Shown here piece after piece: positions 1 to 8,206 of a DNA stretch of 64,000 nt; the stretch's first letter is position 1, and each line of letters starts with the position of its first letter. The position numbers and the translations under genes are program-made. The notes below the pieces were generated by a model. The model searched no databases, was not told where the DNA came from, and saw only the letters and a list, made by a program, of their open reading frames with translations. The stretch covers positions 1,178,001-1,242,000 of the forward strand of contig CAVZHQ010000007.1 of the NCBI GenBank assembly GCA_963775125.1, written 5' to 3'. The DNA comes from JAHECQ01 sp963775125 (lineage in GTDB: Bacteria; Actinomycetota; Acidimicrobiia; Acidimicrobiales; SZUA-35).

Positions 1-1
1 C

Positions 2-274
2 GCCGGCATTCGGGTGAATGCCATCTGCCCGGGCACGATCGCCACTCCCCCGGTGCTGCGGATGATGGCCGACCCCGACGTATTGGCGCTCAACGTCAAA
101 GCGCACAGCCTCGGACGCCTGGGCAGGCCCGAGGAGATCGCGGCCGCTGCTGTGTGGCTGGCCTCCGATGAGTCGTCGTTCGTCACGGGCGAGCACCTCG
201 TCGTTGATGGTGGGCTTCATTCGAAGTCGCCGCTCGGCACCCTGGCCGATCCCAGGCCCGCCCACAAACGATGA
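2..274 (+). CDS. Short-chain dehydrogenase/reductase, C-terminal fragment
   Basis: This is the end of a gene cut by the window edge; about 91 codons are visible. The segment VNAICPGTIATP matches the conserved N-x-x-x-P-G-x-x-x-T strand that follows the catalytic Tyr/Lys of classical SDR oxidoreductases. The tail has the usual R-x-G-x-P-E-E-I-A helix, then WLASDESSFVTGE and VVDGG. The nucleotide-binding and catalytic parts lie upstream of the window. The TGA stop (272-274) overlaps the ATG of the next gene (271), so the two are probably translationally coupled. Substrate cannot be told; the neighbour suggests CoA-linked catabolism. Confidence 0.85.
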   Translation, partial: AGIRVNAICPGTIATPPVLRMMADPDVLALNVKAHSLGRLGRPEEIAAAAVWLASDESSFVTGEHLVVDGGLHSKSPLGTLADPRPAHKR

Positions 275-2656
275 CATCAGGGGCTGGCCCCGACAACGGA
301 CCGCTCAGCGGTTTGCGGGTGATCGACCTCACCGACGACCTCGGCCGGTTCGGCACCAAACTGCTCGCCGAGGCAGGAGCCCAGGTAGTCCGGGCTGCGG
401 GGCGAGGGGCGCGGGGTGGCTCGATGGTCGACCCCGCCGCCGATGCGCTGGGCGGCGTGCTCGACTGGTGGTACGACGCCGGCAAGACGCACGTGGCGAT
501 GGATCTCGACACCGATCAGGGGCGAGCGGCGTATCGAGCGTTGGCGTTGCACGCCGACCTGATCGTCGAGAGCGAACGACCCGGACGGCTCACTGCGCTC
601 GGCCTCGATCACGATGACCTCGTCGGCGTCAATCCGCAACTCACGCAGATCTCGCTCACGCCCTATGGGCGAACGGGTCCGTGGTCGCAGCACGAGAGCT
701 CCGATCTCGTCGCCGGCGCCCTCGGAGGCGTGCTGTCCGTCACCGGCCTTCCCGATCAGCCGCTCAACTCGTGGGGCGGGCAGAACCACAACTTCGGTGG
801 GTTCGCCGCGGCAATCTGTGGGCTTGCCGGTGTTCGGTCAGCCCGCCGAACCGGCGTCGGACAGCTGGTCGACCTCTCGCTGCACGAAGTTCTGACCGGG
901 TCGATCGAGCACCTGTTCATGCAGTACTTCTACGACGACTTGTTACCGATGCCGAAGGTCGCCGGGCGTCATGGGTCGCTCCACTGGCTCGGCCTCTACG
1001 AGGTTGCGCCGGCCAGAACGGGCAACGTCATGATCACCCCGACCCCAGCGGCCCAGCCGATGGTGGACTGGATGATCGAGCGCGGTATCGATGCCGCTCG
1101 GCCGTTCAAGGGGGCTCCGGTCGAAGAGCTTCTGGGCAACGCCCCGGCGCTGATGGCCGCAATACGCTCGTTCCTGCTCACCGACGACGCCGGGCACGCT
1201 CTTCGTCGAGGCCCAGGCCCGCCACATCGCCTTCGGCGAAGTCCAGAGCGTCGCTCAGGCGGCCGACAACCCTCAGTACCGGTTCCGAGAGCTCTACCGC
1301 CGAGCGACGCTGCCCGGCGGCGAGGGCGAGGACGAGGTCGGCGTCACGATGCCCGCCCGGTTGGTCCGCTTCCGGGGAACCCCCGTCTCTGCTCCCCGGC
1401 CACCCCAGTCCGAAACCGATGTCGCCTCGGTCCTCGAGGATTGGCCGGTCCGTGGCGCCAGCGCCGTTCCAGCGCCTGGCGCCGCCCCGACCGACAAGCC
1501 ACTCGCCGGTGTACGCGTCCTCGACCTCAGTTGGGTGCTGGCCGGCCCCTTCGCCACCCGCATCCTGGGCGACCTCGGTGCCGACGTCATCAAGGTCCAG
1601 CACGAGGCCCGAGCCACGCTGGTCAACCAACCCGAGTATCCGTATTACACGGTGTGGAACCGTTCCAAACGGTCGGCCTCCATCGACCTCAAACATCCCG
1701 ACGCCCTCGACGCCATCCGCCGGCTGGTCGAACAGTCCGACGTCCTGGTCGAGAACTACAGCTCGGGCGTCCTGGCCCGTCTCGGCCTCGGGTACGACGA
1801 CGTGAAGGCCTGGAACGAGCGGTTGGTCTACGTGTCGATGTCGGGTCCCGGTCACGAGGGCCCGTGGAAAGACGTGATCAGCTACGCACCCACGATCCAC
1901 GCATTGTGTGGCCTCACCCACCTCACCAATCCCGAAGGACGCGGCGACGTCGGCTGTGGATTCTCGCTCAACGACCACGCCGCAGGCTTCGCGTCGGCCT
2001 TCTCGGTCCTGGCTGCTCTCGAGGCGGTCGAGCGGACCGGCCAGGGTCAGTACGTCGACATGGCCCAGCTCGAGATCGGAACCTACCTTCTCGGGCCGGC
2101 GATGATCGACTACTTGAACAATGGGCGGGAGGCGCAGCCGATGGGAAACCGCGACGGCCTCGACGATCGAGTACCGAACGAGGTCTATCGGTCGACCGAC
2201 GGCTTCGTCGCCGTGACCGCCACCGACGACGGCATGTGGTCCACGATTGCCGAGGTCGTGGGCCTGCCTGCCGACTGGACCGTCGAGCAGCGGCGAGACG
2301 AGCGCACGGTCATCGACCAGGCCCTCGCCCGATGGGCAGCCGAGCGGTCGGCGACGGAGGCCATGGAAACGCTGCAGGCCTTGGGTGTGGCCGCCGGACA
2401 GGTGCAGGACGCCGACCAGCTGTTCCTCCATGACCCGCAGCATCGAGCCCGAACGTTCTGGCTCGAGGGAAACCATGATGTGTTCGGCCCCCGGCCCCAC
2501 GACCGCTTCCCCGCGGTGTGGAGCCACTCCGAGCTCGCGCCGTATCGGCTCTCGCCCCCCTACCTCGGTGAGAGCAACTTCGACGTCTGGGCCGAGGTCG
2601 CCGGTCTGGACATCGAAGCCGTCGCCGAAGGCATGGGCACGGGCCTGTTCAGCTGA
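271..2656 (+). CDS. Tandem CaiB/BaiF (family III) CoA-transferase, frameshifted
   Basis: Family III CoA-transferases move CoA between acyl groups through an aspartyl-CoA thioester. Two copies of the fold are visible. The first begins LSGLRVIDLTDDLGRFGTKL and the second, near 1500, LAGVRVLDLSWVLAGPFATR with the typical LGADVIKV and SVLAALEAVERTGQGQYVD. The reading frame breaks near 1192-1194: dropping one G from the GGG run restores AGTLFVEAQARHIAFGE and joins both halves, giving about 794 residues. Double-length fusions of this family exist in actinobacteria. The frameshift may be a sequencing error or a real lesion. The crotonase downstream fits a CoA-ester degradation cluster. Confidence 0.85.
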
Positions 2657-2712
2657 CTCGTTGTTCGGCTGAAGGCTGGCTTCTGCCACACCGGCCTGGG
2701 AAGATCACCGCT

Positions 2713-3459
2713 GTGACTGATCCACTCGTCCTCCGAGACGACGCCAACGGCGTCGCAACCCTCACCCTCAATCGACCCGAGAAACTCAACGCGCTCACGC
2801 CCGAAGTGTTCATGGAGCTTCGGGCCCACGTCGAGGCCATCGCGTTGGACGAGACCGTCGGCTGCGTCATCCTGACGGGCGCAGGTCGCTCATTCTGCGC
2901 TGGCAACGACCTCGGCGGCATCGCATCGGGTGCCAAGCCCCCCACCCCGCACTATCAGGCCGAGACGATCGATGCGCTCGAAGCCCTCCCCCAGCCGACG
3001 ATCGCAAAGATCAAGGGGCACTGTTTCACCGGCGGGCTCGAACTGGCACTCGGTTGCGACCTGCTGATGGTGGCCGAGTCGGCCCAACTCGGCGACACCC
3101 ACGGACAGTGGGGTCTGGTCGCCATCTGGGGAATGACGGTCCGGCTACCCGAACGAGTCGGGACGGCCAAGGCCAAGGAGCTCATGTTCACGGCCCGGCG
3201 CATCGGAGGCGTCGAAGCTGCTGCCATCGGCCTTGCGAATCAGGCCCTGCCCGACGAGGCCCTCGACCAAGCGGTCGATGCCATGGCCCGCCAGATCGTC
3301 GGCAACTCGTGGGATACGTCTCGATTCGACAAGTCGATCCTTGCCGACCAACGCAACCTGACCCGCTCCGAACGTCTCGCCTACGAGCGCACCTCACCCT
3401 ACGGTCGCCCCCGCGACATGGCCGAACGTCTCGCCAACCAAGCCACCAAGAAGTCCTGA
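2713..3459 (+). CDS. Enoyl-CoA hydratase/isomerase (crotonase) family protein
   Basis: A 248-residue crotonase-fold protein with a GTG start. The oxyanion-hole segments are visible: VILTGAGRSFCAGNDLGG near residue 60 and KIKGHCFTGGLELALGCD near residue 100, the latter holding the Glu that corresponds to the first catalytic Glu of rat enoyl-CoA hydratase. At the place of the second catalytic Glu (usually in Q-P-E) the sequence reads LGDTHGQWG, so that Glu is absent. The protein may therefore catalyse a different crotonase reaction such as isomerisation or thioester hydrolysis. It follows the CoA-transferase on the same strand. Confidence 0.9.
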   Translation: MTDPLVLRDDANGVATLTLNRPEKLNALTPEVFMELRAHVEAIALDETVGCVILTGAGRSFCAGNDLGGIASGAKPPTPHYQAETIDALEALPQPTIAKIKGHCFTGGLELALGCDLLMVAESAQLGDTHGQWGLVAIWGMTVRLPERVGTAKAKELMFTARRIGGVEAAAIGLANQALPDEALDQAVDAMARQIVGNSWDTSRFDKSILADQRNLTRSERLAYERTSPYGRPRDMAERLANQATKKS

Positions 3460-3484
3460 CCCCGCCCGTCAAACCCGCCCCAAG

Positions 3485-3536
3485 CCGTTCTTTGCCGCGT
3501 TCGCCACGTCAGACGTGGAAAACGCTGCAAATTTCG
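3485..3536 (+). repeat. 52-bp palindromic intergenic element, copy 1
   Basis: An imperfect inverted repeat centred on GCCACGTCAGACGTGG lies 25 bp after the crotonase stop codon and is followed by a G-rich tract. It matches the reverse complement of 45516-45567 at 44 of 52 positions by eye. Both copies start with CCGTTCTTTG and end with GCAAATTTCG. It could be a dispersed REP-like element, a terminator hairpin or a regulator site. Confidence 0.7.
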
Positions 3537-3568
3537 CTGGGGTTGGGGGGTGTTCTAAGCTCGCAGAC

Positions 3569-3970
3569 GTGTCTGAAACCGTGAACCAGGTCCCACTCGT
3601 CGACTATCTGGTGCTGGGTGACCAGCCACATCTGGCCGTGAACCGCTGCACGTCGTGTGGCGCCAACTTCTTCGACCGGCGCAACGCCTGCGCTGCCTGC
3701 TTCGGCACGAGCTTCGAGAAGGCCACCGTTTCGAACGACGGCGTACTGACCGCGTTCACCATCGTCACCTTCGCTGCGCCCGGCATCGACGTGCCGTTCG
3801 TGGCCGGCGTCGTCGACTGCGGAGGCATCAGCGTCCGGGCCAACGTCATCAACACGCCGCCCGATCCCGAACACGTCACCCTGGGCATGAAGGTGCGGCT
3901 CGCCACCTATTCCCTCGGGCTCGACGACCAGGGCACCGAAGCCATTGGTTTCGGGTTCGAACCCGCCTGA
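3569..3970 (+). CDS. DUF35/OB-fold acyl-CoA-associated protein with zinc rubredoxin knuckle
   Basis: The protein has about 133 residues from a GTG start, chosen because homologous sequence begins there and the palindromic element lies just upstream. The N-terminal part has C-T-S-C near residue 26 and C-A-A-C near residue 40, the four-Cys zinc ribbon of DUF35 proteins, followed by an OB-fold. Such proteins partner thiolase-like enzymes; in mycobacterial cholesterol side-chain breakdown the DUF35 domain of ChsH2 is needed by the aldolase Ltp2. The thiolase begins 46 bp downstream, so a physical partnership with it is the likely role. The actual substrate is inference. Confidence 0.85.
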   Translation: MSETVNQVPLVDYLVLGDQPHLAVNRCTSCGANFFDRRNACAACFGTSFEKATVSNDGVLTAFTIVTFAAPGIDVPFVAGVVDCGGISVRANVINTPPDPEHVTLGMKVRLATYSLGLDDQGTEAIGFGFEPA

Positions 3971-4016
3971 CCGCCCCTAACGAACACCTGAGCAGAACCG
4001 ACCGAGAGGCAACACC

Positions 4017-5225
4017 ATGAGCGCAAGTGAAGACGTCTGGATCCTTGGCATTCACATGACCAAGTTCGGCAAGCACCCGACCCTCGACACCGTCGATTTG
4101 GGCGCCGAGGCCATCATGGGGGCGCTGTCCGACGGTGGCGTGACGATGGCCGACATGGGCATCCTGGCCGCCGGCAACCTGATGGGGAGCGGCGGCATCG
4201 GCCAGCAACTCCAGAAGCAGGTCGGCCAGACCGGCATCCCCGTCTACAACGTGTCCAACGCCTGTGCCACCGGCGCCACCGCTCTGCGCACGGCCATCAT
4301 GGCCATTCGCGCCGGAGAGTGCGACATGGGCCTCGCCGTCGGAGTCGAGAAGTTGGCCGGCGCCGGTCTGCTCGGTGGCGGCGGCAAGCCGAAGGGCGAC
4401 GAGAAGGTCTGGGACCCCTCGGGTCGTTACGGTGCGGTCGCCAATCCCGATGGTCGCATCGGCACCAACACCATGCCTGGTGTGTTCGCCCAGATCGGCA
4501 TGGAGTACGGCCACAAGTACGGCGGCGCCACCTTCGAGCTCTTCGCCCGCATCAGCGAGAAGAACCACTCGCATTCCACGCTCAACCCGCTGGCCGCGTA
4601 CAGCAAGGCGATGTCGCTGGAACAGATCATGGGCGACATGATGATTGCCTACCCCAACACCCGCCCGATGTGTTCGGCCAACTGCGATGGCGCGGCTGCA
4701 GCCGTCGTCGTCAGCGGCGAGAAGCTCCGCACGCTCTCCAAGGAACAGCAGCGACGCGCGGTCAAGGTGTCGGCATCGGTCCTCACCTCCGATCCGTGGG
4801 AAGAGGCCTGCCAGATCCTGCCCAACGTGAACACGCTGACGAAGAACGCGGCTGCGCAGGCCTACGAGAAGGCCGGCGTCGGTCCGGCCGATCTCGATCT
4901 CGTCGAATTGCACGACTGCTTCGCCACCGCCGAGCTCGTCCACTACGACAACCTGGGCCTGTGCGAAGAAGGCGGCGCCGTCGACTTCTTCGAGTCGGGC
5001 GCAACCTGGCGGACCGGCCGACTCCCCGTCAACGTGTCGGGCGGGCTCGAGTCCAAGGGTCACCCCATCGCTGCGACCGGCATCGCCAACATCTGGGAGG
5101 TGTGCCAGCACCTCCGCGACGAATGCGGTGATCGCCAGATCGAAGGGGCCAAGGTGGGTTTGGCCCACGTCATCGGCCTTGGCTCCTCGTGCGGTGTCCA
5201 CATTCTCGAGAAGTCCGGTCTGTAG
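4017..5225 (+). CDS. Thiolase-like / lipid-transfer (Ltp/SCP-x type) acyl-CoA enzyme
   Basis: A 402-residue thiolase-superfamily protein. The nucleophile region reads NVSNACATGATAL near residue 85, and the C-terminal part has LHDCFATAEL and GGLESKGHPIAATG, the HD and GHP motifs of the SCP-x/Ltp subgroup. These enzymes do thiolytic or retro-aldol cleavage of acyl-CoA. It is preceded by a DUF35 protein and followed at once by two hot-dog proteins, an arrangement close to the chsH1/chsH2/ltp2 part of the mycobacterial igr operon. Steroid or branched-chain side-chain cleavage is plausible but not shown by sequence. Confidence 0.9.
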   Translation: MSASEDVWILGIHMTKFGKHPTLDTVDLGAEAIMGALSDGGVTMADMGILAAGNLMGSGGIGQQLQKQVGQTGIPVYNVSNACATGATALRTAIMAIRAGECDMGLAVGVEKLAGAGLLGGGGKPKGDEKVWDPSGRYGAVANPDGRIGTNTMPGVFAQIGMEYGHKYGGATFELFARISEKNHSHSTLNPLAAYSKAMSLEQIMGDMMIAYPNTRPMCSANCDGAAAAVVVSGEKLRTLSKEQQRRAVKVSASVLTSDPWEEACQILPNVNTLTKNAAAQAYEKAGVGPADLDLVELHDCFATAELVHYDNLGLCEEGGAVDFFESGATWRTGRLPVNVSGGLESKGHPIAATGIANIWEVCQHLRDECGDRQIEGAKVGLAHVIGLGSSCGVHILEKSGL

Positions 5226-5227
5226 CC

Positions 5228-5740
5228 TTGGCGCCCGATGCGCCGGAGTCAGGTCCATCCCTGATTCCCGCTGAGACGTTGGCCCTCGTCGGCCAGCGGC
5301 TCAGCGAACCGGTCACCGTCACCATCGACCAGCGAGAGGCGCAGCGATACGCCTACGCGGTCGGCGACGAGAACCCGCTCTATTTCGACGAGGCCGCGGC
5401 GCGCGGAGCCGGCCACCGCACGCTGCTTGCACCACCGACGTTCATTTCCCATGCTCCGGTCCCGGCCCGTTCGGCCGCCCAGCTGAGAGTTGACGGTTTG
5501 TACACCACCGGCGACCGGGTGCGCCTCCTGGTCGACCGCATCATGTTCGGCGGCGAGGAATGGGAGTTTCCCGAGCCCGTCTACATCGGGGACCAGATCA
5601 CGGCCGAGACCCGCCTGGCTGCCCTCGATCAGAAGGACGGCAGCAAAGGCCCCTTCGTCCGAGTCGTCCGAGAGACCACGTACACCAACGCCGAAGGCAT
5701 CGTAGTCGCCCGCGCCCGGCAGATCGGGATCGCTCGATGA
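5228..5740 (+). CDS. FAS1-type dehydratase / MaoC-like hot-dog protein (first of a pair)
   Basis: About 170 residues if started at the TTG three bases after the thiolase stop; an in-frame ATG at 5189 would overlap the thiolase by 37 bp. The segment YAVGDENPLYFDEAAARGAGHRT matches the MaoC-dehydratase N-terminal (PF13452-type) family, where the half-domain pairs with a second hot-dog subunit. The stop overlaps the ATG of the next gene by four bases (ATGA), so the two subunits are likely made together as a hydratase. It has fewer catalytic-type residues than the next protein. Confidence 0.8.
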   Translation: MAPDAPESGPSLIPAETLALVGQRLSEPVTVTIDQREAQRYAYAVGDENPLYFDEAAARGAGHRTLLAPPTFISHAPVPARSAAQLRVDGLYTTGDRVRLLVDRIMFGGEEWEFPEPVYIGDQITAETRLAALDQKDGSKGPFVRVVRETTYTNAEGIVVARARQIGIAR

Positions 5741-6171
5741 CCGTCACCGACCCTCACCCGCAGCTCACCGTCGCCGACGTCGCCGTCGGCGACGAGTTGC
5801 CGGTGATGCGCAAGAACGCCAGCCGGGCGCAGCTCTTCCTCTACAGCGCGGCCAGCTTCAACCCGCACCGCATCCACTACGACCGGGCCTACGCCGAGTT
5901 CGAGGGGCATCCGGACATCCTGGTCCATGGCCCGCTCCAGGGGGCGTGGCTCACGCAGTACCTCACCGACTGGTGCGGGCCGCGGGGCCGTCTGGTCGGG
6001 GTCGCTTGGCAGAACCGGGCCAGCGCGTTCCCCGAGGTCGACCTCGAGTTCCATGGTCGGGTCACCGACGTGAACCACACCACCGGCGACGTCGACCTCG
6101 AAGTCTGGGAACAGACCGCCGATGGGCGTATTCTCATGCCGGGCACCGCAACGGTTCGGCTGCCGACGTGA
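5737..6171 (+). CDS. MaoC-like enoyl-CoA hydratase (second of a pair)
   Basis: The protein has 144 residues. It contains the hydratase-2 style segment SAASFNPHRIHYDRAYA, with the Asn/His/His cluster that resembles the D-x-N-P-x-H catalytic motif, then ILVHGPLQGAWLTQYL. The position of the usual catalytic Asp is not obvious; the sequence reads A-S-F-N-P-H. With the preceding protein it resembles the ChsH1/ChsH2 heteromeric enoyl-CoA hydratase of mycobacteria. It overlaps that gene by four bases. A function in hydrating a bulky enoyl-CoA before cleavage by the thiolase-like enzyme is an inference from context. Confidence 0.85.
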   Translation: MTVTDPHPQLTVADVAVGDELPVMRKNASRAQLFLYSAASFNPHRIHYDRAYAEFEGHPDILVHGPLQGAWLTQYLTDWCGPRGRLVGVAWQNRASAFPEVDLEFHGRVTDVNHTTGDVDLEVWEQTADGRILMPGTATVRLPT

Positions 6172-6202
6172 TCGTACAGAGAAGCCTTCGAGAGGAACAT
6201 AC

Positions 6203-7312
6203 ATGGGGACCATCGCCGGACCTGAGGTAGGACGCCCCGAGCGCGTCGAGGACATCACCGCCGAGTGGTTGACCACGGTATTCCGCACCAGCGGCGCCCT
6301 CGGCGAGGACGGATCAGTCGCCAGCGTGTCGATCGAGCCCTTTGCCGTCGGTCTCGGCTTCCTCAGTGAGTTGACCAAAGCGACGCTCACCTACACCGGC
6401 GAGTCGTCGCACGCGCCGTCGTCGGTCATCATCAAGATGGTCACGTCGCTCGAGGTCCAACGCGGCCTGGCCGATGCCCTGCTCTTCTATCAACGCGAGC
6501 TGCGCTTCTACCGGGAGTTGGCCGACGATCTCCCTCTCCGCACCGCCAAGGTGCACGCCGCCATCATGGCCGACGACAAGACGGACTTCGTCATCGTGAT
6601 GGAAGACCTCTCGCCGCTCCGAGGCTTCGATCAGGCAGCGGGAGTGAGCGTCGAGGACGCAGACCCTGTCGATCGATGGAATGGCTGCGTTCCACGCGTC
6701 GTTCGCAAGGATCGAGATCCTGCGTCGCTCACTGATACGTTCCTGCCCTTCGACAATCCCGTCTACCGTCATGCCCTCCCCGGCATCTTCGACGCCGGCT
6801 GGCCGGTCTGCAAAGAGGTCGCCGCCGATCTGCTCACCCCCGAGATCATCGAGTTCGGCGACCGATTCTCCGGCTTGGTGCCGTTCTTCATGGAGTCAGT
6901 CAGCGGCACCACCTCCATCGTCCATGGCGACTGGCGAGCCGACAACCTCATGGTCGACCTCGACGGAGGTCTGGCCGTCATCGACTTCCAGCTCACCGGC
7001 ACCGGCGGCATCACCTACGACCTCGGCTACTTCATGAGCCAGTCCATGGATCCCGAGGTCCGCCGTCCGGCGAACCAAGAGCTCATCGACCGCTACTTCG
7101 CTGCCCTGGATTCCCATGGCGTCGCGTACGACCGTGGCCAGCTCGAAGACATCTTCCGGATCGCCACGGCCTGGTGTCTGATCTACCCCGTCGCCAACTT
7201 CCCGACGTTCAACGACCTGCCGCCGAACATGCAGAACATGGCTCGCACCATGCTGCGTCGTTCGATCGCCTCGATCATCGACCAGAACTCGCTGGCGCTC
7301 CTGCCCGACTGA
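6203..7312 (+). CDS. APH/EcKinase-like phosphotransferase with an internal compensated frameshift
   Basis: About 369 residues, ATG start preceded by GAGAGGAAC. The kinase signature is clear: IVHGDWRADNLMVD (catalytic loop, H-G-D-x-x-x-x-N) followed by VIDFQLTGTGG (Mg-binding D). Family members act as small-molecule kinases and often sit in acyl-CoA or steroid catabolic clusters. Codons 6677-6721 look out of frame: reading them one base later gives RMAAFHASF and EIL, the helix expected in this family. So two compensating indels seem to scramble about 15 residues. The essential loop lies outside the scrambled part. Substrate unknown. Confidence 0.85.
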   Translation: MGTIAGPEVGRPERVEDITAEWLTTVFRTSGALGEDGSVASVSIEPFAVGLGFLSELTKATLTYTGESSHAPSSVIIKMVTSLEVQRGLADALLFYQRELRFYRELADDLPLRTAKVHAAIMADDKTDFVIVMEDLSPLRGFDQAAGVSVEDADPVDRWNGCVPRVVRKDRDPASLTDTFLPFDNPVYRHALPGIFDAGWPVCKEVAADLLTPEIIEFGDRFSGLVPFFMESVSGTTSIVHGDWRADNLMVDLDGGLAVIDFQLTGTGGITYDLGYFMSQSMDPEVRRPANQELIDRYFAALDSHGVAYDRGQLEDIFRIATAWCLIYPVANFPTFNDLPPNMQNMARTMLRRSIASIIDQNSLALLPD

Positions 7313-7336
7313 TGCTGGGTCCGGACTGAGCGCGGG

Positions 7337-8161
7337 TCAGCGGGTGAGGCGTTGATCGTCCATCATGGCCTTGACCTGTTGATCGACGATCTTGCCCATC
7401 TCGGGATGGGTGAGTACCCAGAAGCGGTCGTTCACGACGGCGTCGAGCACCAGGGGTCCGACGTCGTCGGGATGCATGCCCTCGGACAGCTGTCGGGTGA
7501 GAATGTCCCAGAACTTCACTCCCGCGTTGGTGCCGACGTGTTGGGCGGCCGACTCGGGGTCCCGGTTCCGTTGACTGTCGACGATGTTGGTGTTGATGGG
7601 GCCTGGGCAGAGGCACGACGCCCGAACGTTCGAACCGGCAAGTCGAAGGTCTCGTTCGAGGCTGGCCATCAGCGCAACCACGCCGTGCTTGGCCACGTTG
7701 TAGGCGCCGAGCGACGCTCCGGCGTACAGACCCGCCATCGAGGCCGTCGAGTTGATGTGGCCTTCACCCTGGCGCTCCATGATGGGCAGGAACGTCCGAA
7801 CCCCGTGGATGGGGCCCCACAGATCGATGTCGAGGGTCCAGATCCAGTCCTCGAGCGAGGTCTCGGCCACCGGGTCCGACACCCCCACACCGGCGTTGTT
7901 GCACAGGACGTGCACCGCCCCGAAGCGTTCGAGGGTGGCGTCGGCCAAGGCCTGGATGTCCTCGGCCTTCGACACGTCGGTTCGGACCGCGAGGGCTTCG
8001 ATACCCTTGGCGCTCAGCTCGGCGACCACCTCGTCGAGGGGGCCCGACTCGATGTCGGCCACGACCACCTTCATGCCGTTGGCGCCGAAACACCGGGCCA
8101 TGCCTCGGCCGATGCCACTGGCTCCGCCCGTCACCACTGCGACTTTTCCGTTGACGTCCAT
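7337..8161 (-). CDS. SDR family NAD(P)-dependent oxidoreductase
   Basis: A 274-residue classical SDR. It has the cofactor motif VVTGGASGIGRGMA near residue 10, CNNAGVG near residue 88, a Ser in NSTASMAG and the catalytic Tyr/Lys pair in LGAYNVAKHGV near residue 155, then LCPGPINTN. The dinucleotide fold has D36 in VVADIE, which favours NAD over NADP. It is convergent with the preceding plus-strand kinase. The C-terminal extension (WDILTRQLSEGMHPDDVGPL) is seen in actinobacterial members of unknown substrate. Confidence 0.92.
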   Translation of the reverse strand: MDVNGKVAVVTGGASGIGRGMARCFGANGMKVVVADIESGPLDEVVAELSAKGIEALAVRTDVSKAEDIQALADATLERFGAVHVLCNNAGVGVSDPVAETSLEDWIWTLDIDLWGPIHGVRTFLPIMERQGEGHINSTASMAGLYAGASLGAYNVAKHGVVALMASLERDLRLAGSNVRASCLCPGPINTNIVDSQRNRDPESAAQHVGTNAGVKFWDILTRQLSEGMHPDDVGPLVLDAVVNDRFWVLTHPEMGKIVDQQVKAMMDDQRLTR

Positions 8162-8206
8162 CAGGCATGCTCGGTCACGGCCGGTGCTTCCGTCAAACGC
8201 GTCGGC

